From positions 1-45,936 of the forward strand of contig SBGG01000081.1 of the NCBI GenBank assembly GCA_006226685.1: a DNA stretch of 45,936 bases, in the 5' to 3' direction. This DNA comes from Sphingomonadales bacterium. GTDB lineage: Bacteria > Pseudomonadota > Alphaproteobacteria > Sphingomonadales > Sphingomonadaceae. Positions within the stretch are counted from its first letter, which is position 1, and each line of letters opens with the position of its first letter. Below the pieces are notes generated by a model, which worked only from the letters and a program-made list of their open reading frames with translations, made no database searches and was not told the DNA's origin. Shown here one piece after another: positions 26,621 to 35,348 of this stretch. Both the position numbers and the translations under genes were made by a program.

Positions 26621-29014
26621 ATGACAGGCCCCTTGAAGCATTTGATCGTCATCGAGGCGGCAACGGTGATGCCGGGGGGGATGGCCGCTATGTTGCTGGC
26701 CGATCATGGTGCCGATGTCATCAAGGTGGAACCGCGCGGCGGGGCTTTTTACGCGCATGATCTTACCCGCAAGGGGTGGGATCGCGGCAAGCGCAGCGTG
26801 GAACTCGACATTTTCGACGATGCGGATCGTGAGCAGATACGCGCGCTGCTGAAGACGGCGGATATTTTCATTCATTCGCTCGAAGAAGCAGAGGCGGAGC
26901 GCTTCGGCCTTGATGCGGCCAGTCTGGAACGGGATTTCCCGGCGCTCGTGACCTGCGCGCTGACCGCTTATGGCAAGGATGCTCCTTTCTATGGGCGGCC
27001 CTATGGCGAATCGCTTGCCGCTGCACGGCTCGGCACCATGGTCGACAAGGGCAGTTCGCACCGTCCCGGTCCCATGTATCTGGGGCATCCGGCGCTGCAT
27101 TATGGGCAGGCATTTCTTGCCGTCATCAGCAGCCTGTCGGCGGTGCGCGCCCGGCGGATGATCGGCGCCGGGCAACAAGTTGAGGCATCGCTGCTCGATG
27201 CGATGTTCGCCCAGTCCTGCATGAATCACTGGTGGCAGGAAGATGGCCTTTCCTACATCAAGAAGGGGGATAGCGGCGCGCTCGACCGGTTCGGCAAGGT
27301 CCGCCTCGTCACCGGCATGTTCGAATGCGCGGACAATCTCTTCCTTCAGATCCATACCGGGTCGGGCGGGTTCAAACCGGCGATGGACATTCTCGGTTTC
27401 GGTGACCGGGTTCGCAAGATCGATGGGCCGGAAATGGCGGTTCCGCTCGATGATGATGAATATCAGTGCGCCCGCGTCGAGATTATCGAGGCGTTCCGGG
27501 CGAAACCGCGCGACGAGTGGATCCGTCTCTTCATCGAGGCCGATGTCGCCGCGTTGCCGGTGCTGGAGCCCGCCGAAATATTGCTCGACGAACAGGTCGA
27601 ATTTGTCGGCCTGCGTATCGCGCTTGACGATCCCGATTTCGGCACCATTCATCAGGCCGGGCCAGCGGTGATTTTCTCCGATACCGAAGTAGCCAAGCCG
27701 AAGCCTGCGCCGCTGGTCGGTGCCGATAATGCCGATCTTCCCGCGCTCATGGCACGTCCGGTTCGTAAGGCCCCGGCGGCGGTGAAATCGATTGGGAGGC
27801 CGCTGGAGGGGCTGCGGGTGGTCGATTTCTCATCCTTCTTCGCAGTCGGTTATGGTGGGCGTATCCTCAACGATCTGGGCGCCGACGTCATCAAGGTGGA
27901 AACGCCCGGCGGCGATCAGATGCGCCCGCTGCCGGACGTGTTCGATGCCGCCCAGCGCGGCAAGCGCGACATTGTGCTCAATCTGAAGACGCCCGAAGGG
28001 CTGGAAGCCGCGCGGCGTCTGGTTGCGACCGCCGATGTGCTTACCCATAATCTGCGCCCCGGCAAGGCGGACAAGCTCGGCATCGGTTATGAAGCGATGA
28101 AGGCGATCAATCCGAAACTGATCTATACCTATCTGCCCGGCTATGGCTCCAGGGGGCCAAAGTCGCTCAACAAGAGCTTTGCGCCGCTGGTCAGCGGCTG
28201 GACCGGCCTGCTCTATGAAGGCGGCGGCGAGGGGAATACGCCCAATCGCTCGGTCTTCGGCAATGAGGATTATAATAATGGTTTCCTCGGTGCGGCGGCG
28301 ATCCTGATGGCGCTCGAAAACCGCGCGGAAAAGGGCGGGGTGGGCGAATATATCGAATGTCCGCAGCTTCATTCGAGCCTGTGGACGACATCCGAGCATT
28401 TCCTCGATGCGGATATGAAGCCGGTCTATGGCCTGCGTCTCGACAGGGAGCAGCAGGGCTTCAACGCACTTGATCGTATCTATCGGGCGACCGATGGCTG
28501 GGTCTGCATCTGCTGCCGCAGTGATGATCGCTTCGCGCGGCTGGCGGCGGCGGTCGGGCGGCCAGAGCTGCCCGCCGACCCGCGTTTCGCGACGGCGAAG
28601 GCGCGGTCCGACAATGACGTGGCGCTCCGTGACATGCTGACCGCCTTCTTTACGGACAAGTCGAAGGAGGACGCCTTTGCCCTGCTGGATGCGGCGCGCG
28701 CGCCGGCCGAGATTGTGTGCGAAACGGCCTGGATCGATGACGCGCTGTGGGAGGAGTGGGCGCTGAAGTCCGGCCGGGTGATCGACGAGCGCCAGTCCAT
28801 GTATGGACATGTGCGGGAGATTGCGCTGTTCAACTGGCTCGGCAAGACGCCGGGTCTGGCGAAGGGCTCGGCACCGCGGCTTGGCGAGCATAGCGTCTCG
28901 ATCCTGACCGAAATCGGTTATGGCGAGGCGGAAATCGCCGATATGCTCGCCCGTAAGATCGCCATTCAGCCGGAGGATGTCACCGGGCGTATCGCCCACC
29001 GCCTCAAGGCCTGA
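26621..29014 (+). CDS. Fused double-domain family III (CaiB/BaiF) CoA-transferase
   Basis: A 797-aa fusion of two CaiB/BaiF domains. Domain 1 (about 1-370) starts HLIVIEAATVMPGGMAAMLLADHGADVIKVEP and keeps the catalytic Asp in VEASLLDAMF. Domain 2 (about 395-790) starts LRVVDFSSFFAVGYGGRILNDLGADVIKVE, but the aligned catalytic position reads IECPQLHSSL, giving His in place of Asp. Family III enzymes transfer CoA between acids; the dimer is interlaced, so a fused protein with one active and one altered site is plausible. First gene of a plus-strand unit with a monooxygenase and a reductase. Start ATG at 26621 after GGAGAGCG. Confidence 0.9.
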   Translation: MTGPLKHLIVIEAATVMPGGMAAMLLADHGADVIKVEPRGGAFYAHDLTRKGWDRGKRSVELDIFDDADREQIRALLKTADIFIHSLEEAEAERFGLDAASLERDFPALVTCALTAYGKDAPFYGRPYGESLAAARLGTMVDKGSSHRPGPMYLGHPALHYGQAFLAVISSLSAVRARRMIGAGQQVEASLLDAMFAQSCMNHWWQEDGLSYIKKGDSGALDRFGKVRLVTGMFECADNLFLQIHTGSGGFKPAMDILGFGDRVRKIDGPEMAVPLDDDEYQCARVEIIEAFRAKPRDEWIRLFIEADVAALPVLEPAEILLDEQVEFVGLRIALDDPDFGTIHQAGPAVIFSDTEVAKPKPAPLVGADNADLPALMARPVRKAPAAVKSIGRPLEGLRVVDFSSFFAVGYGGRILNDLGADVIKVETPGGDQMRPLPDVFDAAQRGKRDIVLNLKTPEGLEAARRLVATADVLTHNLRPGKADKLGIGYEAMKAINPKLIYTYLPGYGSRGPKSLNKSFAPLVSGWTGLLYEGGGEGNTPNRSVFGNEDYNNGFLGAAAILMALENRAEKGGVGEYIECPQLHSSLWTTSEHFLDADMKPVYGLRLDREQQGFNALDRIYRATDGWVCICCRSDDRFARLAAAVGRPELPADPRFATAKARSDNDVALRDMLTAFFTDKSKEDAFALLDAARAPAEIVCETAWIDDALWEEWALKSGRVIDERQSMYGHVREIALFNWLGKTPGLAKGSAPRLGEHSVSILTEIGYGEAEIADMLARKIAIQPEDVTGRIAHRLKA

Positions 29015-29045
29015 CAACGGATAATCAAATCATAAGGAGAGCCAG

Positions 29046-30047
29046 ATGCAGCTCAATCTTCGTTACGACATGAACAGCCCGGAATTCGGTGCACCTCATC
29101 CCGCATTATATCGTGCGGCGATCGAACAGTCGGTATGGGCCGACAAGCTGGGGTTCACGCAGGTTTTCCTCGCCGAACATCATGGCGCGGAACATGGCTA
29201 TTGCCCGTCCTCGATGATTCAGGCGGCATCGATCCTCGGCGCGACGGACCGGATTGTCGCCCATCTCTCGGCGCTGGTCGTCACCATGCATCATCCGCTG
29301 CGTCTCGCCGAGGATCTTGCGGTGCTCGACAATATCTCCAACGGCCGGGTCTGGCTGACAGCAGGCATGGGCTATCGTCCGCATGAGTTCGAGATGTTCG
29401 GTCTCGACATCAAGAAGCGCCTTGCGATCATGAACCATGCGCTCGATACCTGCAAAAAGGCGTGGACCGGCGAGCCTTTCGAATTTGAGGGACGCATGGT
29501 GCGGGTGACGCCAAAGCCGGTGCAGGAGGGCGGACCCAAAATTTATATGGGCGGTTCCACCGACAAGTCGGCGATCCGGGCCGCCAAGGGCGGCTATCAA
29601 TATTTTCCGGGCCATCCCGACCTGTTCAAAATCTATGCCGAGGAACGGGAAAAAGCCGGTTTTCCGCCGCCGGAGCGGCAGATGCAGCCCGCTGCGAGTT
29701 TCCTTTATGTTAGCGACGATCCGGATCGCGACTGGCCGCTGGTTGCTCCCCATGTCGCCTATGCGACCAATACCTATGCCCAGTGGGCGACCGAACGCGG
29801 CACCGGCGATACACGCTACAAATCGGCGGAAACGGTCGAGGCGTTGAAGGCCATGCCTAATATCAAGGTGCTGACGCCCGCCCAATGCTATGAATATCTC
29901 AGCAGCCTGCCCGATGACAGCGCGGTGACGTTCCACGCTTTGCTGGGTGGGCTTGATCCCGAACTGTCATGGAAGAGCCTGCTTTTGTTCGAGAAGGAAG
30001 TGCTGCCTCGCCTGATCGATGATGAGCGCATCGAACTGAACCGGTGA
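29046..30047 (+). CDS. Luciferase-like (LLM) flavin-dependent monooxygenase
   Basis: A 333-aa TIM-barrel LLM protein. Characteristic segments are VFLAEHHGAEHGYCPSSMIQAASILG, VVTMHHPLRLAEDLAVLDNISNGRV and GMGYRPHEFEMFGLD. Most relatives use FMNH2 supplied by a separate reductase; the flavin reductase at 33722 could fill that role. Some LLM proteins use F420 instead, which is worth noting because of the FO synthase at the left edge. It may insert oxygen (Baeyer-Villiger type or hydroxylation) into an acyl-CoA or ketone. Start ATG at 29046 behind AAGGAGAG, 31 bp after the CoA-transferase gene. Confidence 0.88.
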   Translation: MQLNLRYDMNSPEFGAPHPALYRAAIEQSVWADKLGFTQVFLAEHHGAEHGYCPSSMIQAASILGATDRIVAHLSALVVTMHHPLRLAEDLAVLDNISNGRVWLTAGMGYRPHEFEMFGLDIKKRLAIMNHALDTCKKAWTGEPFEFEGRMVRVTPKPVQEGGPKIYMGGSTDKSAIRAAKGGYQYFPGHPDLFKIYAEEREKAGFPPPERQMQPAASFLYVSDDPDRDWPLVAPHVAYATNTYAQWATERGTGDTRYKSAETVEALKAMPNIKVLTPAQCYEYLSSLPDDSAVTFHALLGGLDPELSWKSLLLFEKEVLPRLIDDERIELNR

Positions 30048-30155
30048 TTTTCCGGTTTCCTTTCCGGGGGCGATGCCGGAAAGAGGAATGATCCGGCAAT
30101 GGGCGTCTTTCGGAACGCATATTGCCTTCATTCCGTCGATCCCGGGAGTATCAGG

Positions 30156-31136
30156 ATGATGAGAGCCCTGTTATGCGAGCATTATGGGCCGCCCGAAGAG
30201 CTTCAACTGCGCGCCGTTCCGGTTCCTGAACCGGGGCCGGGCGCGGTGCGTGTCCGGGTGGTGGCGACCGGGGTCAATTTTCCCGACGGGCTGATCGTTC
30301 AGAATCGCTATCAGGTACAGCCGCCCTTGCCGTTCAGTCCGGGCGGCGAGGTTGCCGGTGTCATCGATGCGATAGGGGAAGGCGTGACCGGCTGGTCGGT
30401 CGGGGATCGCGTCGCGGCGATGACGCTCCATGGCGGCATGGCCGAAGCGGTCATTGTCGATGCCGTTCGTCTGATCGCCATCCCCGATGCGATGCCGTTC
30501 GATGTCGCGGCCATATTCACCATGGCCTATGGCACCGCCATGCATGCCCTGAGTCAGCGCGGCCGGTTGCAGCCGGGTGAGACAGTGTTGGTGCTGGGGG
30601 CGGCCGGGGGCGTAGGGCTGGCCGCCGTCGAGATTGGTAAGGCCATGGGTGCGCGGGTGATCGCTGCTGCATCGTCGCCGGAAAAGCTGGCGGTCGCAAA
30701 GGCCCATGGTGCGGATGAGGGCATCGACTATGCGGCGGACGATCTGCGGGTGCGGTTGCGGGAGCTGACCGGTGGGACAGGCCCTGATGTGATCTATGAT
30801 CCGGTCGGCGGGGATCTGGCCGAACCGGCCTTCCGGTCCATCGCGCCGGATGGCCGCTATCTCGTGCTGGGTTTTGCGGCCGGGGGCATCCCGTCGCTGC
30901 CGTTCAATCTGCCGCTGTTGAAGAGCGCGTCGATTGTCGGGGTATTCTGGGGCGCGTTCACCCTGCGCGATCCGGCCGCGAACCGCGACAATATGGCACG
31001 GCTCTTCCGATGGTATGAGCAAGGGGCGCTTCGTCCGGTTATCGACCGGCGCTTTCCGCTGGCGGAAGGGGGCGCGGCGATCCGGTACCTGATGGATCGC
31101 AAGGCGCGCGGCAAGGTCGTCGTCGAAATCGCATAA
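30156..31136 (+). CDS. Zinc-free MDR quinone oxidoreductase-like / enoyl reductase
   Basis: A 326-aa medium-chain dehydrogenase/reductase. The N-terminal GroES-like fold has VVATGVNFPDGLIVQNRYQ and PFSPGGEVAGVIDAIGEGV. The NADPH site is VLVLGAAGGVGLAAVEIGKAMGARVI. No structural-zinc cysteine cluster is present, so it belongs to the quinone oxidoreductase/enoyl reductase group. It may reduce a 2-enoyl-CoA or an enone. The ATG at 30156 (or 30159) follows a GGGAG; the frame is open upstream to 30099 without a good site. It ends the plus-strand unit, and a terminator follows. Confidence 0.9.
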   Translation: MMRALLCEHYGPPEELQLRAVPVPEPGPGAVRVRVVATGVNFPDGLIVQNRYQVQPPLPFSPGGEVAGVIDAIGEGVTGWSVGDRVAAMTLHGGMAEAVIVDAVRLIAIPDAMPFDVAAIFTMAYGTAMHALSQRGRLQPGETVLVLGAAGGVGLAAVEIGKAMGARVIAAASSPEKLAVAKAHGADEGIDYAADDLRVRLRELTGGTGPDVIYDPVGGDLAEPAFRSIAPDGRYLVLGFAAGGIPSLPFNLPLLKSASIVGVFWGAFTLRDPAANRDNMARLFRWYEQGALRPVIDRRFPLAEGGAAIRYLMDRKARGKVVVEIA

Positions 31137-31140
31137 GGCA

Positions 31141-31171
31141 AAGGGTCGGGGAGAGTATCCCCGGCCCTTTG
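31141..31171. terminator. Bidirectional terminator between convergent genes
   Basis: AAAGGGTCGGGGA (31141-31153) pairs with TCCCCGGCCCTTT (31159-31171) around a 5-nt loop, with one T-G wobble. The A-rich 5' side and T-rich 3' side suit termination in both directions, between the MDR gene and the ferredoxin gene. Confidence 0.8.
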
Positions 31172-31181
31172 CGCAGGATCT

Positions 31182-31373
31182 TCATTCTTCGAGCGTCAGC
31201 GCCCGTTCCGGGCATCCCTTCACAGCGCGGCGCGCGTTCAGCTCCTCATTTTCCGGAACGTCGATGTCGCCGGGATCGAGATAGCCCTCGTCATTCAGGT
31301 GAAAGAGATTGGGGGCCCATGTCCAGCAGCGCGCATGGCCCTGACATTTCGAAGCATCTACCTTGACGCGCAT
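31182..31373 (-). CDS. [3Fe-4S]-type ferredoxin, P450 partner
   Basis: A 63-aa small ferredoxin. The cluster ligands are Cys10, Cys16 and Cys54 (followed by Pro); the second ligand position of the usual 4Fe motif is His13 (CXXHXXC), as in [3Fe-4S] ferredoxins that serve bacterial P450s. Start ATG at 31373 with AAGGAGG. The P450 stop TGA overlaps this ATG by one base (TGATG), so translation is coupled and pairing with the P450 is near certain. No ferredoxin reductase gene is in the window, so one must act in trans. Confidence 0.93.
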   Translation of the reverse strand: MRVKVDASKCQGHARCWTWAPNLFHLNDEGYLDPGDIDVPENEELNARRAVKGCPERALTLEE

Positions 31374-32611
31374 CAGTTTGCCTCCTTTGCAGACCAGTCG
31401 AGCATCAGATTCTCGACGCCGAAAACGAAGCCGCCATGGGTCATCGGGGTGCTGCCGGATTTGATGTGGAATTCGGGAATACGAGCAAGCCATTCCTCCA
31501 GCCCGATCACGATTTCCCGCCGTGCCAGATGCGAGCCGAGGCAGCGATGGGGGCCATAGGCGAAGGCGACATGGCGATTATCCTCGCGGTCGAGGATGAT
31601 CTGATCGGGATCGGAGAATTCCTTCGGATCGCGATTGGCGGTCATGGACGGGCAGGCGATGAGGTCGCCCGCGCGGATCAGCACGCTATGTATCTCCACA
31701 TCACGGGTGGCCCTCCGCACCGGGGTGACGGTCGGGAAAGCGCGCAGCATTTCTTCGGCGGCAAGCAGAATGCGGTCTGGTTCGGCCCGGAGGCTATTTT
31801 GCTGTTCGATATTCTGCGCGAGATAATAAAGGTCAAAGCCGATGGCGGCCGCCACCGTGTCCAGTCCGGCGATGAACAGCAGGACCGCCATGCCGCGCAC
31901 TTCCAGATCGGTGAGCGGGCGGCCCTCAATCTCCGCCTGTGTGACGAAGGTCATGAAATCGTCGGTCGGTTCCTGGCGGCGCAGGTCGCGCAGATCGTCG
32001 AGAAAGGCGACGATGGTGTGGGCGGCCGCAGTGCGCTCTGCCGGCGTTCCATGCAGCAGGTCATTGGCCCAGTCGACAAATTCGTGCAGCCTTTCCCAGC
32101 CGATACCGAGAAACTGGAGAAAAATGCTGACGGCGAAGGGGAAGCAGAAATCCTGCATCACGTCGCAGCTTGTTCCCTTGGCCTTGATCCCTTCGATCAG
32201 GTCGACCGCGCGCTGACGTACGATCGGTTCCAGATGCATCACCCGGCGGGGGGAGAGGAGCGGGTTGAGCAGGGAGCGCCAGTGACCATGAGCGGGCGGA
32301 TCAATCTCTAGCGGGATCATCGGCCAGTCTTCGCCCAGCGCGGAGGAGAAGATGTTACGGTTGCTGGAAAATGTCACGCCGTCCTGAAGCACATGGCGTT
32401 GGTCTTCGGCACGGACCACGACCCAGGTGCCTTCGCCGTTACGCGTGTTGCCTGGCGCGAAGAAAATGGGCGGGCCGGAAAGCAGCATGCCGATCGCGGC
32501 ATGGGGATCGCCCATCGGCGTAGGAGTCATGCCCGGAGCGGTGAAGAGATTAAATTGTCCGACCAGTGTTTCGGGAACATGGTCGGGTATGGGGTGTGCC
32601 ACGGCGCGCAT
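31373..32611 (-). CDS. Cytochrome P450
   Basis: A 412-aa soluble bacterial class I P450. The I-helix oxygen-activation motif is LLFIAGLDTVAAA (AGXDT), the K-helix ExxR is in EEMLRAF, and the heme-binding loop is FAYGPHRCLG with Cys357. It is a hydroxylase of an unknown hydrophobic substrate; the CYP family cannot be set by eye, although the N-terminus recalls the terpene-hydroxylating CYP101/CYP111 group. Electrons come from the ferredoxin encoded by the overlapping downstream gene. Start ATG at 32611 after AGGAGAAGG. Upstream lies a degenerate TGCATTTAAG element (32633-32643). Confidence 0.94.
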   Translation of the reverse strand: MRAVAHPIPDHVPETLVGQFNLFTAPGMTPTPMGDPHAAIGMLLSGPPIFFAPGNTRNGEGTWVVVRAEDQRHVLQDGVTFSSNRNIFSSALGEDWPMIPLEIDPPAHGHWRSLLNPLLSPRRVMHLEPIVRQRAVDLIEGIKAKGTSCDVMQDFCFPFAVSIFLQFLGIGWERLHEFVDWANDLLHGTPAERTAAAHTIVAFLDDLRDLRRQEPTDDFMTFVTQAEIEGRPLTDLEVRGMAVLLFIAGLDTVAAAIGFDLYYLAQNIEQQNSLRAEPDRILLAAEEMLRAFPTVTPVRRATRDVEIHSVLIRAGDLIACPSMTANRDPKEFSDPDQIILDREDNRHVAFAYGPHRCLGSHLARREIVIGLEEWLARIPEFHIKSGSTPMTHGGFVFGVENLMLDWSAKEAN

Positions 32612-32740
32612 CGCTATATCCTTCTCCTAATTCTGCATTTAAGTATAGAATAGGAGGGGCGCGAGAAGAGTCAATCGCTGATCGGGAGCCAAGAAAATAT
32701 AGCCCGGAGGCCGTGTTTCCACCCGTCCATGCGGGCTGCT

Positions 32741-33526
32741 TCAGCGGCCTGTGAACCGGGGAGTGCGGCGTTCGCGAAAGGCGGTCACCCCTTCGCCATA
32801 ATCGTCGGTATAACCGAGCCGTTGCTGCGTATCGCGTTCCAGATCGAGCTGCTCGGAAAGACTGTTCCGCCACGCCGCCCGCATTGCCTGACGGATCGCA
32901 CCGAGCGAACCGGGGGCCTTGGTCGCCAGATTTTTGGCAAAGGCGAGGGCGGTGGGCATCAGCTCTTCCTCGCCCACGCATTGCCAGATCATGCCCCATT
33001 GCTCTGCCTGCCGGGCGGGAACGGCTTCCCCGGACAGCGCGAAGGCGAGCGCGCGCTGCGGCCCGATCAGGCGCGGCAATATCCAGGTCGCACCGCAATC
33101 GGGGGCAAGGCCGATATTGACGAAGGAGAGAATGAAACGAGCCTTTTCCGACGCAAAACAGATGTCAGATGACAAGGCGAGGCTGACGCCCGCGCCCGCC
33201 GCCACGCCGTTGACCGCGCAGACGATCGGCTTTTCCAGCGCATCGAGCTTACGCATCAGTGGGTTATAGTCGGCGTCGAGGGTCAGGCTGAGGTCGTGTT
33301 TTTCGCCATTGGGCAATGGTTTGCGTTCGCCCAGATCCTGCCCCGCGCAAAAGCCGCGCCCTGCGCCGGTGATGAGCAGGCAGCGCACCGCCTCATCTGC
33401 GACGGCCTTGTCTATGGCCTCATTCAGTGCCCGCCGCATCGCCGCGTTGAAGGAATTGAGTTGATCCGGCCGGTTGAGCGTCAGGATCGCAACGCCATCA
33501 TCCACCGTATAGCCGATGCTATCCAT
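32741..33526 (-). CDS. Enoyl-CoA hydratase/isomerase, PaaG-like
   Basis: A 261-aa crotonase. It has GFCAGQDLGERKP, the oxyanion-hole segment VNGVAAGAGVSLALSSDICFA and FVNIGLAPDCGATWILPRLIG. The Asp in the APDCG segment sits where PaaG (ring-1,2-epoxyphenylacetyl-CoA isomerase) has its catalytic Asp, so double-bond isomerisation is more likely than hydration. The ATG at 33526 follows AAGGTGAGCG. The frame is open upstream to 33670, through what looks like non-coding sequence. It is 129 bp before the P450 start on the same strand. Confidence 0.88.
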   Translation of the reverse strand: MDSIGYTVDDGVAILTLNRPDQLNSFNAAMRRALNEAIDKAVADEAVRCLLITGAGRGFCAGQDLGERKPLPNGEKHDLSLTLDADYNPLMRKLDALEKPIVCAVNGVAAGAGVSLALSSDICFASEKARFILSFVNIGLAPDCGATWILPRLIGPQRALAFALSGEAVPARQAEQWGMIWQCVGEEELMPTALAFAKNLATKAPGSLGAIRQAMRAAWRNSLSEQLDLERDTQQRLGYTDDYGEGVTAFRERRTPRFTGR

Positions 33527-33589
33527 AATCTCGCTCACCTTCTTTGCCGTTTTAGGATGGATCGCCATTGCCTTCCGGTTGCCTTCGGC

Positions 33590-33690
33590 TCCAGCGCTGA
33601 CGGCCTGCAAATGGCGCTTTCCCGCGCTTCCGCTGCTCATGTACAAGAAGTACGCTGCGCGCCGGTTCACGGAAAATCATCATCTTCGGC
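33590..33690. repeat. Possible dispersed intergenic element
   Basis: The 195-bp gap between the crotonase and flavin reductase genes is larger than others in this operon. It holds a GC-rich element with GTAC-AAGAA-GTAC (33641-33653) and the flanking words GCGCTTTCCCGCGCTTCCGC and GCTGCGCGCCGG. From memory, similar sequences recur between genes in sphingomonads, but only one copy is visible here, so this remains a suspicion. Confidence 0.25.
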
Positions 33691-33721
33691 TCGTCGTCAT
33701 CTGAATGCCGATCCGTCCTTT

Positions 33722-34375
33722 TTAGTCCGATCCGTCTCCTGTCCCGTTGATGCGGGCGGGATCATAGGCGGGGCGTTCCATCTGGAATTCGTCTGAATTG
33801 CGTACATACCAGCCACTGCCATGGGTCCGGCCGATGAGGTGCATCGCCAGATTGTCGAGATAGATCTTCTCGACATCGGTGATGAACTGATCGGCGATAT
33901 GGGCCATTAATATTTCACCGATCACGATGGTTTGCGATGTGCCGATGTCGCAGGCCATCACCTTGCGGCATTCGAAGCTGACCGGGCTGGTGGCGATGCG
34001 CGGCGGCGCAACCGTGACGGAGGGCGCCGTTTCCAATCCGGCATAGTCGATTTCGCTGACATCGGCAGGTGCATCGACGCTGGTAAGGTTCATCGCGGCC
34101 CCATCCTCCTCGCGCACGAGGTTGACGACGAATTCCCCGGTCGCGACGATATTGGTGGCCGTGTGCTTGAGCGCGCGGGTGCGCGGTTCCTTCAACATGC
34201 AGATCATCACCATCGGCGGTTCGACGCCCGCGACGTTGAAGAAGCTATAGGGTGCGGCATTGACCACGCCTGCTTCCGACCGGCTGGTGATCCACGCGAT
34301 CGGGCGCGGTGTCACGGTGGAGTTCAATATCTTGTAGCGCGCGATCATCGGCAGGGATCGCATGTCATATTGCAT
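33722..34375 (-). CDS. Flavin reductase-like protein (FMN-binding split barrel)
   Basis: A 217-aa protein of the flavin reductase-like domain family. The flavin-binding region reads VTPRPIAWITSRSEAG and NAAPYSFFNVAG, followed by PPMVMICM and the GEFVVNLV strand. These enzymes reduce FMN with NAD(P)H for a separate monooxygenase. The LLM protein at 29046 is the obvious candidate partner in the window (inference). Start ATG at 34375 with AAGGAG, 14 bp after the upstream crotonase; the longer open frame overlaps that gene and is not believed. Confidence 0.88.
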   Translation of the reverse strand: MQYDMRSLPMIARYKILNSTVTPRPIAWITSRSEAGVVNAAPYSFFNVAGVEPPMVMICMLKEPRTRALKHTATNIVATGEFVVNLVREEDGAAMNLTSVDAPADVSEIDYAGLETAPSVTVAPPRIATSPVSFECRKVMACDIGTSQTIVIGEILMAHIADQFITDVEKIYLDNLAMHLIGRTHGSGWYVRNSDEFQMERPAYDPARINGTGDGSD

Positions 34376-34389
34376 GGGAACGCGCTCCT

Positions 34390-35190
34390 TCAGCTTTGTT
34401 TGGCGGCTGCGGCCTTTTTCGCCGCCGCGCGGGCAAGCACCGCCTCGCGCGCGGCCTTCACCTCCGGCCCGGCCTGTGCCATATGGCAGTAAACCAGTTC
34501 GAGCGCATGGCAACTCTGAAGGTCGGATGTTTCGGCGATGTGGAGCAGGCGCTTGCTCAGTTCGGCAGCATGGCGATTGGCCAGCATCCGGCCAAAGGCA
34601 AGGGCTTCCTCTACCACGGTTCCGGCGGGCAGCAGGCGACTGACGAGGCCCATTGCCTCGGCCTCCGTCGCTTCGACCGTGCGGCCGGAATAGATAATCT
34701 CCGACGTTTTTTGCCGTCCGAGCCTGCGTCCGAGGAACCAGGCGGCGCCGCCATCCGGCACCAGCCCGAAAGCGATGAACGGGGCCGAGAATTTGGCATC
34801 ATCCGCGCAGTAAACAAGGTCGCAGGCAAGGGCGAGGCTCCAGGCGATGCCATGGGCGGCGCCTTCGATCGCAGCGATGGTCGGGCAGGGCAGCGCGCGC
34901 AGCCGGGAGATGATCCGTTGCCCCATTTCAAGCCGTGCGGCGAGCGCGAGCGCGCCTTCCCCCCGGCTGGGCGGTGTCTTCACATCGCCGCCATTGCTGA
35001 AATGGCCCTCGGCACCGCATAATATGACGGCGCGCGGTGGGGTGCCGTTTTCGATCACGTCCAGCGCGGCGGAGAATTCTTCCCACATGGCGAAGGAGAC
35101 GGTATTTTTCGCGCGGGGACGGTTCATCGTCAGCAGGACGATGTCCCCTTCAAGGCGTTCCGACAGCAATTCGGGTGCTGATCCGTCCAT
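34390..35190 (-). CDS. Enoyl-CoA hydratase/isomerase family protein
   Basis: A 266-aa crotonase. It has LTMNRPRAKNTVSF, GHFSNGGDVK, the oxyanion-hole segment IEGAAHGIAWSLALACDLVY and APFIAFGLVPDGGAAWFLGRRLG. The PDGG Asp again suggests PaaG-like isomerase chemistry. The C-terminus is an Ala/Lys tail (AAAKKAAAAK). Start ATG at 35190 after AGGGAGAG; the longer frame to 35268 covers the promoter region. First gene of the minus-strand unit with flavin reductase, crotonase, P450 and ferredoxin. Confidence 0.86.
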   Translation of the reverse strand: MDGSAPELLSERLEGDIVLLTMNRPRAKNTVSFAMWEEFSAALDVIENGTPPRAVILCGAEGHFSNGGDVKTPPSRGEGALALAARLEMGQRIISRLRALPCPTIAAIEGAAHGIAWSLALACDLVYCADDAKFSAPFIAFGLVPDGGAAWFLGRRLGRQKTSEIIYSGRTVEATEAEAMGLVSRLLPAGTVVEEALAFGRMLANRHAAELSKRLLHIAETSDLQSCHALELVYCHMAQAGPEVKAAREAVLARAAAKKAAAAKQS

Positions 35191-35252
35191 TTTCCACTCT
35201 CCCTTATGCTCTCCGGCTAATAGGGGGAGGAGCGGGGGGATGGCAAGGAATT

Positions 35253-35274
35253 TTGCATTTAAGATCAATTTTTG
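35253..35274 (+). promoter_or_regulatory. TGCAC-type motif in the crotonase / esterase gap
   Basis: TTGCATTTAAGATCAATTTT begins a 22-nt match to the motif at 40084 (TTGCACTTATGGGCAATTTT), with the sixth base changed from C to T. It lies between the divergent genes starting at 35190 and 35349. Confidence 0.4.
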
Positions 35275-35348
35275 TTACCGCTTTCTATCTGACTTCCCCA
35301 CCGTCCTGCCGGGAAAACAAGGGGAGGCCGAAACAGGAGAGAGCGGAA

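Noticed and set aside
30060..30083. Hairpin CTTTCCGG-N8-CCGGAAAG as a terminator between the LLM and MDR genes
   Set aside because: The stem is short and is not followed by a T-run on the plus strand; it is too weak to call.
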